The notes beneath the pieces were generated by a model, which was not told the origin of the DNA, did no database searches, and was given only the letters and a program-made list of their open reading frames with translations. Made by a program: the position numbers and the translations under genes. Source: Marinifilum_A sediminis (lineage in GTDB: Bacteria > Bacteroidota > Bacteroidia > Bacteroidales > Marinifilaceae). Taken from it: a stretch of DNA of 64,000 nucleotides. Position 1 is the first letter of the stretch. Every line of letters begins with the position of its first letter. Below are positions 18,940 through 27,723 of this stretch, one piece after another. The stretch is taken from NCBI GenBank assembly GCA_947496465.1, contig CANMCX010000002.1:682001-746000 (forward strand). Reading direction: 5' to 3'.

Positions 18940-19240
18940 CTTTCCAATAACATCCCCCTTCATTATAATACCAATTAAAATTTCCAATCATTTCTGTAAA
19001 ATTTCATTTTAAAATTAAGGGGTCTCCAAATGAAAATGAGCTTTTTTTTAACTCACCCCCTAATCGAAAACGTTACAACAAATAAAAATTCATTTTTTTG
19101 AGCATTACCCCCCTATTTTAATGTGGTGAATTAATTTTTATTTATACATTTACAGAATAAACCCCTAAAATACATAGGGTCATTTTTGAAAAAACCACAT
19201 AATTTCAAATGACACACCCAAATAATAAGGGGTTGAATTT
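18940..19240. promoter_or_regulatory. Cluster of CCCCTTA/TAAGGGG motifs between his and glnK
   Basis: A run of four to six C (or G on this strand), bordered by A/T, recurs at 18954-18960, 19017-19023, 19055-19063, 19107-19115, 19161-19170 (with a partial inverted half, TAGGGT, at 19175-19180) and 19226-19234. In a very AT-rich background these stand out. Position between two divergent nitrogen-related transcripts suggests operator sites, but no regulator is known to me for this motif. Confidence 0.4.
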
Positions 19241-19288
19241 TAAAAAACTAATTATTACTAACTATTAGTACTATCTAATTTTAATCGT

Positions 19289-19402
19289 ATGAAAAAGAAT
19301 TACATCAATTTTCGAATAGACTCAATTATTCTCGACGAAAGAATCAAAAAACAATCACTTTCTTCAATTTATCGACAACAGTCGAATTTTCGCTTGGTTT
19401 AA
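19289..19402 (+). CDS. Small hypothetical ORF, 37 aa
   Basis: An ATG at 19289 opens 37 codons (starting MKKNYINFRIDS, ending FRLV). The product is basic and polar with no recognisable domain. It is followed within 10 bases by a 10-bp stem-loop (19411-19439) and lies about 90 bases before glnK on the same strand. It could be a small protein, a leader for glnK-amtB or a chance ORF. Confidence 0.3.
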   Translation: MKKNYINFRIDSIILDERIKKQSLSSIYRQQSNFRLV

Positions 19403-19410
19403 AACGAAAT

Positions 19411-19439
19411 CCGAGATTCCTTAATCCGGGGAATCTCGG
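19411..19439 (+). terminator. Stem-loop upstream of glnK
   Basis: CCGAGATTCC (19411-19420) pairs perfectly with GGAATCTCGG (19430-19439) around a 9-base loop. The following bases (TATTTCC) are not a good T tract, so it may be a weak terminator or a 5'UTR structure for glnK-amtB. Confidence 0.5.
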
Positions 19440-19494
19440 TATTTCCAAAACAAAAAAATTAAGTTAATTCCATTATTACAAAATCTATTAGTTT

Positions 19495-19842
19495 ATGAAA
19501 AAGATAGAAGCAATAATTCGCAAAACGAAATTTGAAGAAGTAAAAAAAGGTCTTCACGAAATCGGAATTGATTACTTAACATTTTGGGATGTAAGAGGTG
19601 TTGGTAAATCTGTAGAAGAAAGAGTGTATCGTGGTGTTGTTTATGATACAAGCAGTATTGAGAGAACTCTCATATCTTTTATTGTGAGAGATAAATTTGT
19701 TGATAGCTGTGTTGTAAGCATTCGTGAAAACGCATACACCGGAGAAATAGGCGATGGTAGAATTTTCATTTATGACGTTCAGGACGCCTATAGAATCCGT
19801 ACGGGACATTCCGGAGATCGTTCATTATACGATGAAGAGTAA
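19495..19842 (+). CDS. glnK: P-II nitrogen regulatory protein GlnK
   Basis: This 115-residue P-II signal protein binds ATP/ADP and usually 2-oxoglutarate, and controls AmtB by docking its T loop into the channel. It begins MKKIEAIIR and has the B loop TGEIGDGRIF and C loop RIRTGHSGD. The T loop (about 36-54) holds YRGVVY, whose second Tyr (Y50) matches the modified Tyr51 of E. coli. By eye the loop is one residue shorter and has Ser where Gln39 is expected (GKSVEE), a residue that normally coordinates Mg-ATP/2-oxoglutarate. It is followed by amtB after 43 bases. Confidence 0.92.
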   Translation: MKKIEAIIRKTKFEEVKKGLHEIGIDYLTFWDVRGVGKSVEERVYRGVVYDTSSIERTLISFIVRDKFVDSCVVSIRENAYTGEIGDGRIFIYDVQDAYRIRTGHSGDRSLYDEE

Positions 19843-19885
19843 AAAAAGCAGCCACCTTATTTTCACGAATCAAAATTATTTTATC

Positions 19886-21127
19886 ATGGAAGAGATACTT
19901 AACTTAAATACAATACAGACAACAGTAACTGCTACCGCGCACTCCATAGATGTAGTGTGGGTACTATTATCAGCAGCACTAGTAATGTTTATGCAGCCAG
20001 GTTTCGCGATGGCAGAAGCTGGTTTTACAAGAGCAAAAAATACAGCCAATATCCTAATGAAAAATCTATTGGATTTTGGTGTTGGCTCGATATCATTCTT
20101 TCTCATTGGCTATGCTTTAATGTTCGGAACCGACATTGGAGGATTAATTGGAAAACTTCCTTTTATGGAAGATATTACTCCAGATATTGACTACTCCTTT
20201 TTAATGTTTCAAACTGTATTTGCTGCAACGGCAGCAACAATTGTATCGGGAGCGGTTGCAGAAAGAACTGAATTTAAAACTTATTTATTTTTTAGTATAA
20301 TTACAACTGCAATTATTTATCCTATCTCAGGTCACTGGGTATGGGGTGGCGGATGGTTAAGCCAACTTGGTTTTCACGACTTCGCAGGCTCTACAGTTGT
20401 ACACTCTGTAGGTGCATGGATGGGTTTAATAGGAGCTGTTCTCATTGGACCTCGTATAGGAAAGTACAATGGCAAGGCAAACGCAATACCTGGTCACAAC
20501 TTAACCTTCGCAGCACTTGGCGTATTTATCCTCTGGTTTGGATGGTTTGGTTTTAACGCCGGATCACAACTTGCAGCATCAGGAACCGACAATACTATAG
20601 CAATCTCTCATATTTTCCTTACAACCAACCTTTCCGCAGCTGGTGGTACATTAGCCGCATTAACTGTAAGTTGGTTAAGATACAAACGCCCAACATTATC
20701 ATTAACCTTAAATGGTGCTTTAGCTGGTCTGGTAGCTATTACGGCAGGCTGTGATATTGTTAGTCCACACGCTGCCATCATTATTGGTATTCTTGCTGGT
20801 ACCACTTTAGTGTTTTCAGTTGAATTTATTGATAAACTATTAAAAATTGATGATCCTGTTGGAGCGATTACCGTACACGGAGTAAATGGTGCACTTGGTA
20901 CTATTTTAGTAGGATTTTTTGCAACTGATGGAGGAGTATTCTACGGAGGTGGATTTAGCCTTCTTGGAGTACAGTTATTGGGTGTTCTTGCTGTAGCTGC
21001 ATGGGCTCTTGGAACAGCCTACGTATTATTTAAAATATTAAAAATTACAATTGGCTTACGCGTACCAGCTGTTGTAGAAGAAGAAGGTTTAGATATCTAC
21101 GAACACGGAGAAAAAGCATACCATTAA
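19886..21127 (+). CDS. amtB: Ammonium transporter AmtB
   Basis: This 413-residue inner-membrane ammonium channel has about 11 helices. Visible Amt motifs are MQPGFAMAEAGFTRAKN, SGAVAERT, DFAGSTVVHSVGAW (with the pore-region His) and VHGVNGALGTI (second pore His). The frame is open upstream to 19754, but that extension overlaps glnK and reads unlike an Amt N-terminus. I therefore chose the ATG at 19886 (MEEILNLN). Pairing with glnK is the usual arrangement for nitrogen-regulated ammonium uptake. A strong terminator follows. Confidence 0.96.
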   Translation: MEEILNLNTIQTTVTATAHSIDVVWVLLSAALVMFMQPGFAMAEAGFTRAKNTANILMKNLLDFGVGSISFFLIGYALMFGTDIGGLIGKLPFMEDITPDIDYSFLMFQTVFAATAATIVSGAVAERTEFKTYLFFSIITTAIIYPISGHWVWGGGWLSQLGFHDFAGSTVVHSVGAWMGLIGAVLIGPRIGKYNGKANAIPGHNLTFAALGVFILWFGWFGFNAGSQLAASGTDNTIAISHIFLTTNLSAAGGTLAALTVSWLRYKRPTLSLTLNGALAGLVAITAGCDIVSPHAAIIIGILAGTTLVFSVEFIDKLLKIDDPVGAITVHGVNGALGTILVGFFATDGGVFYGGGFSLLGVQLLGVLAVAAWALGTAYVLFKILKITIGLRVPAVVEEEGLDIYEHGEKAYH

Positions 21128-21153
21128 TAATTTTAAACTACTCGTTTCTCATC

Positions 21154-21192
21154 AAAGTGGCATGAAGATGAATTTCTTCTGCCACTTTTTTA
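21154..21192 (+). terminator. Terminator of glnK-amtB
   Basis: AAAGTGGCA (21154-21162) pairs with TGCCACTTT (21180-21188), with inner GAAGA/TCTTC pairing and a T run after the stem. Confidence 0.85.
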
Positions 21193-21336
21193 CTTTTTCA
21201 GCAATTTATTTTAAAATACTTCGTAATTTCAATTTGTAGTTAAATGAAAATTAAGAAATAATAATTACTTAAATTTATCGTTTCTTTGATGTTTCCGAGA
21301 ATTATCACACACAATATTTAATTAAAATTGATTATT

Positions 21337-21918
21337 ATGAAAAAAGTAAATGTCTTTCTTTTAGCATGTTTGTTCTTTACTCTAAGTATCGGTCAAACGG
21401 GATGTTATGGTCCATTTCGACTAACAAAAAACCTACACGAATGGAATAGTACAGTGGGCGATAAGTTTATAAATGCTTTGGTATTTTTTGCTTTCATAGT
21501 TATACCGGTTTACGAGGTTGCTGTTTTGGTAGACGGTATTGTTTTAAATACTATTGAATTTTGGACTGGAGATAACCCTGTAACTATGAAAGATGGAGAT
21601 AAAGATGTCCAAATTGTAAAAAAGGATGGCAAAAAATATCGTATCACTGCCACCAAAAATAAATTCCATATCGAACAACTACAAGGACCTGATAAAGGTA
21701 GATTTGCTGAATTAATTTTTGATCCAACGACTGAATCATGGAACTTAAAAGACGGCGACAAAGATTTACAAAAGCTAGTTAGCATTCAGGAAGAAGCAAA
21801 CTTAATCGAAATATACAAACCAAATGGAGATGCTATTTCTGTTAACCCAGACAGTTATAACTTAGCAGAAATTAGAAGTCAAGTGAATACAAGCTCAATT
21901 AACTGGGCATTAAGATAA
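21337..21918 (+). CDS. DUF3332 family lipoprotein-like protein
   Basis: This 193-residue protein has a signal peptide with a plausible lipidation Cys (IGQTGCYGPF). The family-typical start follows (LTKNLHEWNSTVGDKFINALVFF), then a hydrophobic segment (about 48-70), an FWTGDNPV turn and a soluble beta-rich C-terminal half. It matches the conserved DUF3332 group of Bacteroidota and proteobacteria, which has no known function. An upstream TTG (21328) is in frame but the ATG at 21337 is the better start. It is monocistronic, with a terminator directly after. Confidence 0.82.
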   Translation: MKKVNVFLLACLFFTLSIGQTGCYGPFRLTKNLHEWNSTVGDKFINALVFFAFIVIPVYEVAVLVDGIVLNTIEFWTGDNPVTMKDGDKDVQIVKKDGKKYRITATKNKFHIEQLQGPDKGRFAELIFDPTTESWNLKDGDKDLQKLVSIQEEANLIEIYKPNGDAISVNPDSYNLAEIRSQVNTSSINWALR

Positions 21919-21927
21919 AAATTATAG

Positions 21928-21954
21928 ACCCGGCTTAAATAGTCGGGTTTTTTT
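21928..21954 (+). terminator. Terminator of the DUF3332 gene
   Basis: ACCCGGC (21928-21934) pairs with GTCGGGT (21942-21948, one G-U), followed by TTTTTT. Confidence 0.82.
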
Positions 21955-22027
21955 ATTCTTCCTTCAAAAAATTTTTTTCATTACTACTATAAATGTAACT
22001 TTAGTACTAGTCCAAAAACTAGTAGTT

Positions 22028-25000
22028 ATGAACAAAGCTCCAACTCTCAACTTCTCCTTATTTCGTCCAATTTTAGTGATATTTTTACTATTGGCTTTTG
22101 TTCCCAAAATACACTCAAACACCACACACAAAACTCCTCAACCAGATAAAATTAAGTTACAATTAAAGTATTATCATCAATTTCAGTTTGCAGGATATTA
22201 TGCAGCATTACACAAAGGCTATTTTAGCGAAGAAGGGTTAGATGTTGAACTGCTAGAGGGTGGTAATATCAATTCTATACAAATGGTACTTGAAGGTAAA
22301 GCCGATTATGGTATTGCCGCCAATGATATTTTAATTGAAAGAGTTAACAATAAACCAATCGTTCTTTTGGCATCTATTTTCCAAAGCTCTCCATCCATTT
22401 TCCTATCTCTAAAGGAATCGAATATTCATACGGCTCACGATTTAATAAACAAACGGATAATGCTATTAGATCAATTTCGTGATCCGGAATTACTTGCCAT
22501 TTTCTATCAGGAAGGAATACAATTGTTTAATATTCAACGACAAACTACTTCCTACAATATTAATGATCTGATAAATAAAAAAACGGATGCCTTAAATGCT
22601 TACTCTACAAATGAACCTTATTTTTTAGAAGAACAAAATATCCCCTACTCCATTATCTATCCGCAGAGTTACGGAATTGATTTTTACGGAGATGGCATAT
22701 TCACCAGTGAAAAAGAAATAGAAAACAACCCCAAACGCGTAGATGCATTCATTAGAGCCAGCAAAAAAGGTTGGGAATATGCACTTGCTAACTCGGAAGA
22801 AATCATCGATCTGTTAATTACCAAATATGGCGTAAAAAAAAGTAAAAATCATTTAAGATTCGAAGCCAACCAAATCAAAAAATTAATCCTGAATGAGTAC
22901 GTTGAAATAGGTCATATTAATCCAGGTAGATTAGATAATATTGCAAAAATATGTGCACAAATGGGCATGATAAAACCCAATTACAATCTAGATGGATTTG
23001 TTTATCAACCCGAACAATTTAAAACACCATTCTGGTTAAAATGGACATTAATCATTATCACTCTTATTTGTTCCATTGTTATAATTTTCTCTCTGTATTT
23101 ATTTATTTTTAATCGACAACTTAGAGTAGCTGTGATGAAGCAAACCTCCTCATTAAGTATTAAAAATAAGGAGTTAGAAAATGAAATAAGTGAAAGAATA
23201 AAGACGGAGGAAGCCTTAAAAATATCGGAGAAGCGTTTCCGCGAATTGATTGAAAACCTGCCATCGGGTGCGATTATTATTGAAGGAGACAAACTCTTTA
23301 CCAACAAAAAGGCTTATGAAATAACTGAGTATTTAAATGAAGAAACACCAGATATTGAATCGTGGTTTGCTGCTCTTTATAAAAACAAAAAAAATGTTAA
23401 TTTTCAAACCTATTTAAAAAGTAAAACTGAAAGCTTTAAACTACCAACTGTCAAGAGCATTACAACAAAAAGTGGATTAAAAAAACATGTGGAATTTCAT
23501 GCTTATAGTTTCGACAATAAAGAAATATGGCTGATGAATGACATAAGTCAAAGAATTGCAACAGAAAAAGCACTTATTACCAGTGAATACAAACTAAGAA
23601 CATATATTGATGAATCTCCAAATGGATTAGTCATTTTTAATCGAGAAACCAAAGTCTCATTCTCAAATATTTCCTTTACAAAACTTCTGGAATTAGAATC
23701 TGATTCGGATAAGGTTTACTACATAAGTGACTTTTTTGCTCCTATAGAAATGGAGAAAAACAAAGATATGTTGAAACAGCTCCTCACCACAGGTAAAGTT
23801 CAAGGAGAAGTAATAATCCAAACAGCAAATAAAACAACGCTTCCTGTATTCATAAATGCGGTCCAACTTAATAGCAACGAGTATTTAGCATTTGTCATGG
23901 ACACCTCACAAATTAAAAAAGTTGAAAATGAATTAAAATTAGCCCTGAAGAAAGCTGAAGAGAGTGATCGATTAAAATCGGCATTCTTGGCAAATATGAG
24001 TCATGAAATAAGGACTCCTATGAATGGAATTTTAGGTTTTAGCCAACTTCTACTAAAGAACAACTTAACTAAAGAAAAGAAAGAAAAATATGTTGATATT
24101 TTAAATCAAAATGGAAGACAATTGCTTGATATTATTAACAACATAATTGACATCTCTTATCTAGAGGTACAGCAATTAAAAATTTTCTCTTCAGCATTTT
24201 CTATCTCCAAATTATTCAATGATATAGAAATATTATTCAAACTGGAAAAATTAAAATACCAAAAGGAACATCTAAACATCTCATTTATAAATAATGTTCC
24301 CGAGGAATATGATCAAATTAATTCTGATTCGGGAAAAATAAAACAAGTTCTTATAAATTTAGTGAATAATGCCTTAAAGTTCACTGCTGATGGCTTCATT
24401 AAGATAACAGTTGACTTATTCGAATCAAAACTTGTTTTTAAAGTTGAAGATAGTGGTATTGGCATTCCGAAACACAAGGAAAATATCATTTTTGAAAGGT
24501 TCGGACAAATTGAAAATGTATATACAAAACAATTTGGTGGTGCTGGTTTAGGACTCCCAATTTCCAAAGGATTGATTGAATTATTGGATGGAGAAATTTC
24601 TCTTTCATCAACTGTAGATAAAGGTTCTAAATTTGAATTTTTTATTCCCATTACTAAAATAAATGTCAAAGCTCAAAATGTAGAATTAAGAACAGAGATA
24701 TTTAATTGGACTGGTAAAAAAATCCTAATCGTAGAAGATGTTGATATCAATATTAGTTATTTTACAGAACTTTTTGAAAACACTCAAGCCGAATTACTTA
24801 TCTGTAAAAATGGGAAGGAAGCAATCGATCTGTGCAAATCCAGAATTGAACCTGATTTAATATTAATGGATATTCAAATGCCTGAAGTAAATGGAATTGA
24901 GGCTACTAAAGCAATAAGGCAAATCCTAACAAATACACCAATCATAGCACAGACAGCATACGCATCCATCAGTGATAAAGAAAATGCTATATTAGCCGGA

Positions 25001-25081
25001 TGCAATGATTTCTTTGCTAAACCATTGAATTCTGAAAAACTACTAATGAGAATTAATCAATTTTTAGAAACGTCAACCTGA
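22028..25081 (+). CDS. Hybrid sensor histidine kinase with NMT1/THI5-like periplasmic binding domain
   Basis: This 1017-residue hybrid kinase has a signal segment (about 1-30) and an NMT1/THI5-like solute-binding domain (about 41-320; YYHQFQFAGYYAALHKGYF). A membrane helix (about 335-362), two PAS-like regions (about 395-515 and 525-640) and HisKA with H659 (NMSHEIRTPMN) follow. HATPase has the N box NLVNNALKF, DSGIGI and GAGLGL; the C-terminal receiver (about 897-1013) has phospho-acceptor D948 in LMDIQMP. The binding domain resembles those for pyrimidine or riboflavin-type ligands, which hints at the signal but does not prove it. No DNA-binding output is adjacent. The last 25 bases overlap the convergent GT2 gene. 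Confidence 0.9.
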   Translation: MNKAPTLNFSLFRPILVIFLLLAFVPKIHSNTTHKTPQPDKIKLQLKYYHQFQFAGYYAALHKGYFSEEGLDVELLEGGNINSIQMVLEGKADYGIAANDILIERVNNKPIVLLASIFQSSPSIFLSLKESNIHTAHDLINKRIMLLDQFRDPELLAIFYQEGIQLFNIQRQTTSYNINDLINKKTDALNAYSTNEPYFLEEQNIPYSIIYPQSYGIDFYGDGIFTSEKEIENNPKRVDAFIRASKKGWEYALANSEEIIDLLITKYGVKKSKNHLRFEANQIKKLILNEYVEIGHINPGRLDNIAKICAQMGMIKPNYNLDGFVYQPEQFKTPFWLKWTLIIITLICSIVIIFSLYLFIFNRQLRVAVMKQTSSLSIKNKELENEISERIKTEEALKISEKRFRELIENLPSGAIIIEGDKLFTNKKAYEITEYLNEETPDIESWFAALYKNKKNVNFQTYLKSKTESFKLPTVKSITTKSGLKKHVEFHAYSFDNKEIWLMNDISQRIATEKALITSEYKLRTYIDESPNGLVIFNRETKVSFSNISFTKLLELESDSDKVYYISDFFAPIEMEKNKDMLKQLLTTGKVQGEVIIQTANKTTLPVFINAVQLNSNEYLAFVMDTSQIKKVENELKLALKKAEESDRLKSAFLANMSHEIRTPMNGILGFSQLLLKNNLTKEKKEKYVDILNQNGRQLLDIINNIIDISYLEVQQLKIFSSAFSISKLFNDIEILFKLEKLKYQKEHLNISFINNVPEEYDQINSDSGKIKQVLINLVNNALKFTADGFIKITVDLFESKLVFKVEDSGIGIPKHKENIIFERFGQIENVYTKQFGGAGLGLPISKGLIELLDGEISLSSTVDKGSKFEFFIPITKINVKAQNVELRTEIFNWTGKKILIVEDVDINISYFTELFENTQAELLICKNGKEAIDLCKSRIEPDLILMDIQMPEVNGIEATKAIRQILTNTPIIAQTAYASISDKENAILAGCNDFFAKPLNSEKLLMRINQFLETST

Positions 25082-26526
25082 AGTTTTCGCTGCTTTTTCT
25101 CTTTGCGGTGCTTAAATCCTTTACGCTCCATTTTACCCCATTTTCTATTTCCCATGGCATACTGAATGTTCCCCTTAATAGAAAAAAACAAACAAATCGG
25201 GTGCAATAAAAATGGCTCTAAAACAGCGGCAATCCATAATTTAAAAACATCCCCTTTTCGTTCGTAACGATGAAAGGTTAATTCTTCATACAAAATAGCC
25301 CAAGTGGTAAAAAACAAGGCAAACGTATAAACAAAAAGAAATGTGATTAAAATAAAATTAAGACTTAAATTTCCAGTAGCATATAAAACAATGGCATAAA
25401 TAATACCTATCAACTCAACAATTGGTGCCAACCATTCAAAAATAAACCAAAATGGATATCCCATCATACCCATGGCTCCATAGCGAGGCGAAAAGAATAT
25501 TTTGGAATGATCGGTAAGCGTTTCAATTGTGCCACGTGTCCATCTACTACGTTGACGACCAAAAGTTCCTAGGTCCACCGGAGCTTCAGTCCAACACAAA
25601 GGATCGGGTACATACTCTATCTTGTATTTCTCACGTTGCTCCGACATATAACGACGAATACGAACAACCAATTCCATATCTTCACCAATAGTATGTGCAT
25701 AGCCTCCACTCTGAACAACAACATCACGATCGAACATTCCCATGGCTCCTGAAATAATGATTAAACCATCTAATTTTGCCCATGCCATTCTACCCATTAA
25801 AAATGAACGAGTATACTCCAACACTTGCATCCTGGCTAACAAATTACGTGGCACTCTTACTTCAGATATTCGACCATCCTCAACAATACATGAATTTACA
25901 ATACGTACTACGCCTCCTGCTGCAATCACTCTTCTATCTGTACGCTCTAAAAATGGCTTAACCAATTTTAAAACGGCATCGGGTTCAAGTATTGAATCAG
26001 CATCAATCGCCATAAACAAATCACGATCGGAAATGTTAATTCCAGCATTTAAGGCATCAGCTTTTCCACCATTTTCTTTATCTACAACAATTAAATTGGA
26101 ATAAGAATTTAACTTCGACTTGTATACACCTCTAATTTCTTGTGTAGGTACTTCAATATTCACAGCGAAATTTACTTTCTCCAATTTGAAGGCTTCCTTC
26201 AACTCTTCAAAGGTTGAATCTGTGCTTCCATCGTTGATTACAATTACGTCAAAATTATTGTAATGTATGGTATAAATGGATTCCACATTATCTACAATAG
26301 TTTTGGCTTCGTTAAAAGCTGGAACCAATACAGAAACCGAAGGTGCCAAAGGCGAATCCAGAATTACACTGTAATCCACGAAGCTATTTTTTTTCAAATA
26401 ATGCCTCAATGAAATTCCAGAAATTATACTCAAAGCCGTATAACTGAATATCAAAAGAAATGCATAAGATATGAATATCTTATCCAAAAAATAACTTATA
26501 AACCTTATCAACTCGTCGTAATTCAT
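25057..26526 (-). CDS. Processive GT2 glycosyltransferase (poly-GlcNAc/cellulose synthase-like)
   Basis: This 489-residue inner-membrane transferase has an N-terminal helix (about 17-38) and a GT2 catalytic domain with NDGSTDS, DADS, GEDMEL and the QRSRW signature of processive synthases. C-terminal helices and a basic tail follow. It resembles PgaC/IcaA-type N-acetylglucosaminyltransferases, so it probably polymerises a beta-linked polysaccharide across the membrane. Its start overlaps the upstream HEAT gene stop (ATGA-type overlap, 26523-26526). It is the last gene of a five-gene operon and overlaps the convergent hybrid kinase by 25 bases. Confidence 0.88.
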   Translation of the reverse strand: MNYDELIRFISYFLDKIFISYAFLLIFSYTALSIISGISLRHYLKKNSFVDYSVILDSPLAPSVSVLVPAFNEAKTIVDNVESIYTIHYNNFDVIVINDGSTDSTFEELKEAFKLEKVNFAVNIEVPTQEIRGVYKSKLNSYSNLIVVDKENGGKADALNAGINISDRDLFMAIDADSILEPDAVLKLVKPFLERTDRRVIAAGGVVRIVNSCIVEDGRISEVRVPRNLLARMQVLEYTRSFLMGRMAWAKLDGLIIISGAMGMFDRDVVVQSGGYAHTIGEDMELVVRIRRYMSEQREKYKIEYVPDPLCWTEAPVDLGTFGRQRSRWTRGTIETLTDHSKIFFSPRYGAMGMMGYPFWFIFEWLAPIVELIGIIYAIVLYATGNLSLNFILITFLFVYTFALFFTTWAILYEELTFHRYERKGDVFKLWIAAVLEPFLLHPICLFFSIKGNIQYAMGNRKWGKMERKGFKHRKEKKQRKLQVDVSKN

Positions 26527-27722
26527 ATTCTAGGATCTAACACATGGTTTATAATGGACTCTAACTGCTCATCAGCATCTTCCAATTTTTCTTTTAACTT
26601 ATTTACCCCAAACTCACCAATCATTGCTATGGATTTACAAGCCTCCATTTGAATTTTAAACTCCTCATCGTTTAATTTATCTAATAAGAAATTGATCTCA
26701 CTTTCCATTCCCAATTTCCCAATAGAACGAATGATATTCAACTGATTGGGCAACTCCTCTAACACAAATATTTCTTTCAATTTACTTACCGCATCTCTAT
26801 TTTCCAGATCAATAAGAGTTTTTATCACCTTTCCTTTAACCAAGTCGTTATCATGATCAATTAACTCCATAACCTTTGCTGCAGCTTCCTTTTGTTTCAA
26901 TACACGAATCATATCCAAGCAAAACATTACAACAGAGTCATTCCAATGATCCAACCAAAGATGAAATTCAGGAATCTCAATTCGGTTCTTACGAATTAAA
27001 TCAAAAACATTTATTTGCTCCCAAACTGTAAAAGGTTTTTCCTGAGAATCAAGAAAAGCAAAAGGAACAAAGGGCAATAACTTTATCAATCCCATTTGAG
27101 ATTCAATTCGTAACACTTCGTTTGACTTTTGCTGAAATCCCATAATTCTTCTGTTTTCGGATTTCACTCTCATATGACTCAGTTCTCTAATCCCAAATAT
27201 TTTTTTATTCCAAGCCCTTCTATTTAATTTCTTAACTGAATCTTTATCTAATTTTAATTCGGTATAAAGCATTCGAATTTTGTCACTCACCTCTTTATTC
27301 TCAGCTTTATCAATCGACATTAAAACATGAATCATTACATTTCGATGAAACGTTTTTGTTTTTAATTCTTTTAATTCCTTAATGTCATCCTTGGATTGAT
27401 TTCCAATTAAAAAACCTATAACATATTGAGAATATTTTTTATACAACTCATTGTATTTACTCTTTCTGAAGGCAATGTAAAGCTTCGATATCAAAATCGA
27501 AGGCAACAAAATCAACAGTGAAAAGAAAAATATCAAGATTAAATAAACAATTAGTCTATTTAACGCATTGTAAGGCAACCTTTCAAAGGTAAAATTCAAG
27601 ATTCCTTTTAGCGAATCGATTATTCCTTCAAAAAAATCGAACACAATATAACACGTATCAGGGAGCATATTAATTACCTCCTGAAGATCAAAATGGCTGA
27701 TATGTTCTAATAGTAAAGACAT
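26523..27722 (-). CDS. Membrane-anchored HEAT-repeat protein
   Basis: This 399-residue protein has a hydrophobic helix at about 60-85 (VYLILIFFFSLLILLPSIL). The cytoplasmic-looking part is alpha-helical and ends in HEAT-like repeats (about 265-395; SKLKEIFVLEELPNQLNIIRSIG and the next unit ISMIGEFG-like). HEAT arrays bind proteins, so it may be a scaffold for the GT2 synthase whose gene it overlaps. I know no characterised homologue. It starts one base after the CotH-kinase stop. Confidence 0.7.
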   Translation of the reverse strand: MSLLLEHISHFDLQEVINMLPDTCYIVFDFFEGIIDSLKGILNFTFERLPYNALNRLIVYLILIFFFSLLILLPSILISKLYIAFRKSKYNELYKKYSQYVIGFLIGNQSKDDIKELKELKTKTFHRNVMIHVLMSIDKAENKEVSDKIRMLYTELKLDKDSVKKLNRRAWNKKIFGIRELSHMRVKSENRRIMGFQQKSNEVLRIESQMGLIKLLPFVPFAFLDSQEKPFTVWEQINVFDLIRKNRIEIPEFHLWLDHWNDSVVMFCLDMIRVLKQKEAAAKVMELIDHDNDLVKGKVIKTLIDLENRDAVSKLKEIFVLEELPNQLNIIRSIGKLGMESEINFLLDKLNDEEFKIQMEACKSIAMIGEFGVNKLKEKLEDADEQLESIINHVLDPRI

Positions 27723-27723
27723 C

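Noticed and set aside
19754..19885. Longer N-terminus for AmtB
   Set aside because: It overlaps glnK and does not resemble an Amt N-terminus; the ATG at 19886 fits the family.
25742..26104. 120-codon plus-strand ORF inside the GT2 gene
   Set aside because: It is antisense to a conserved glycosyltransferase domain with its motifs intact; a shadow frame. The same applies to other long antisense frames, such as 53378-53746 and 12367-12756.
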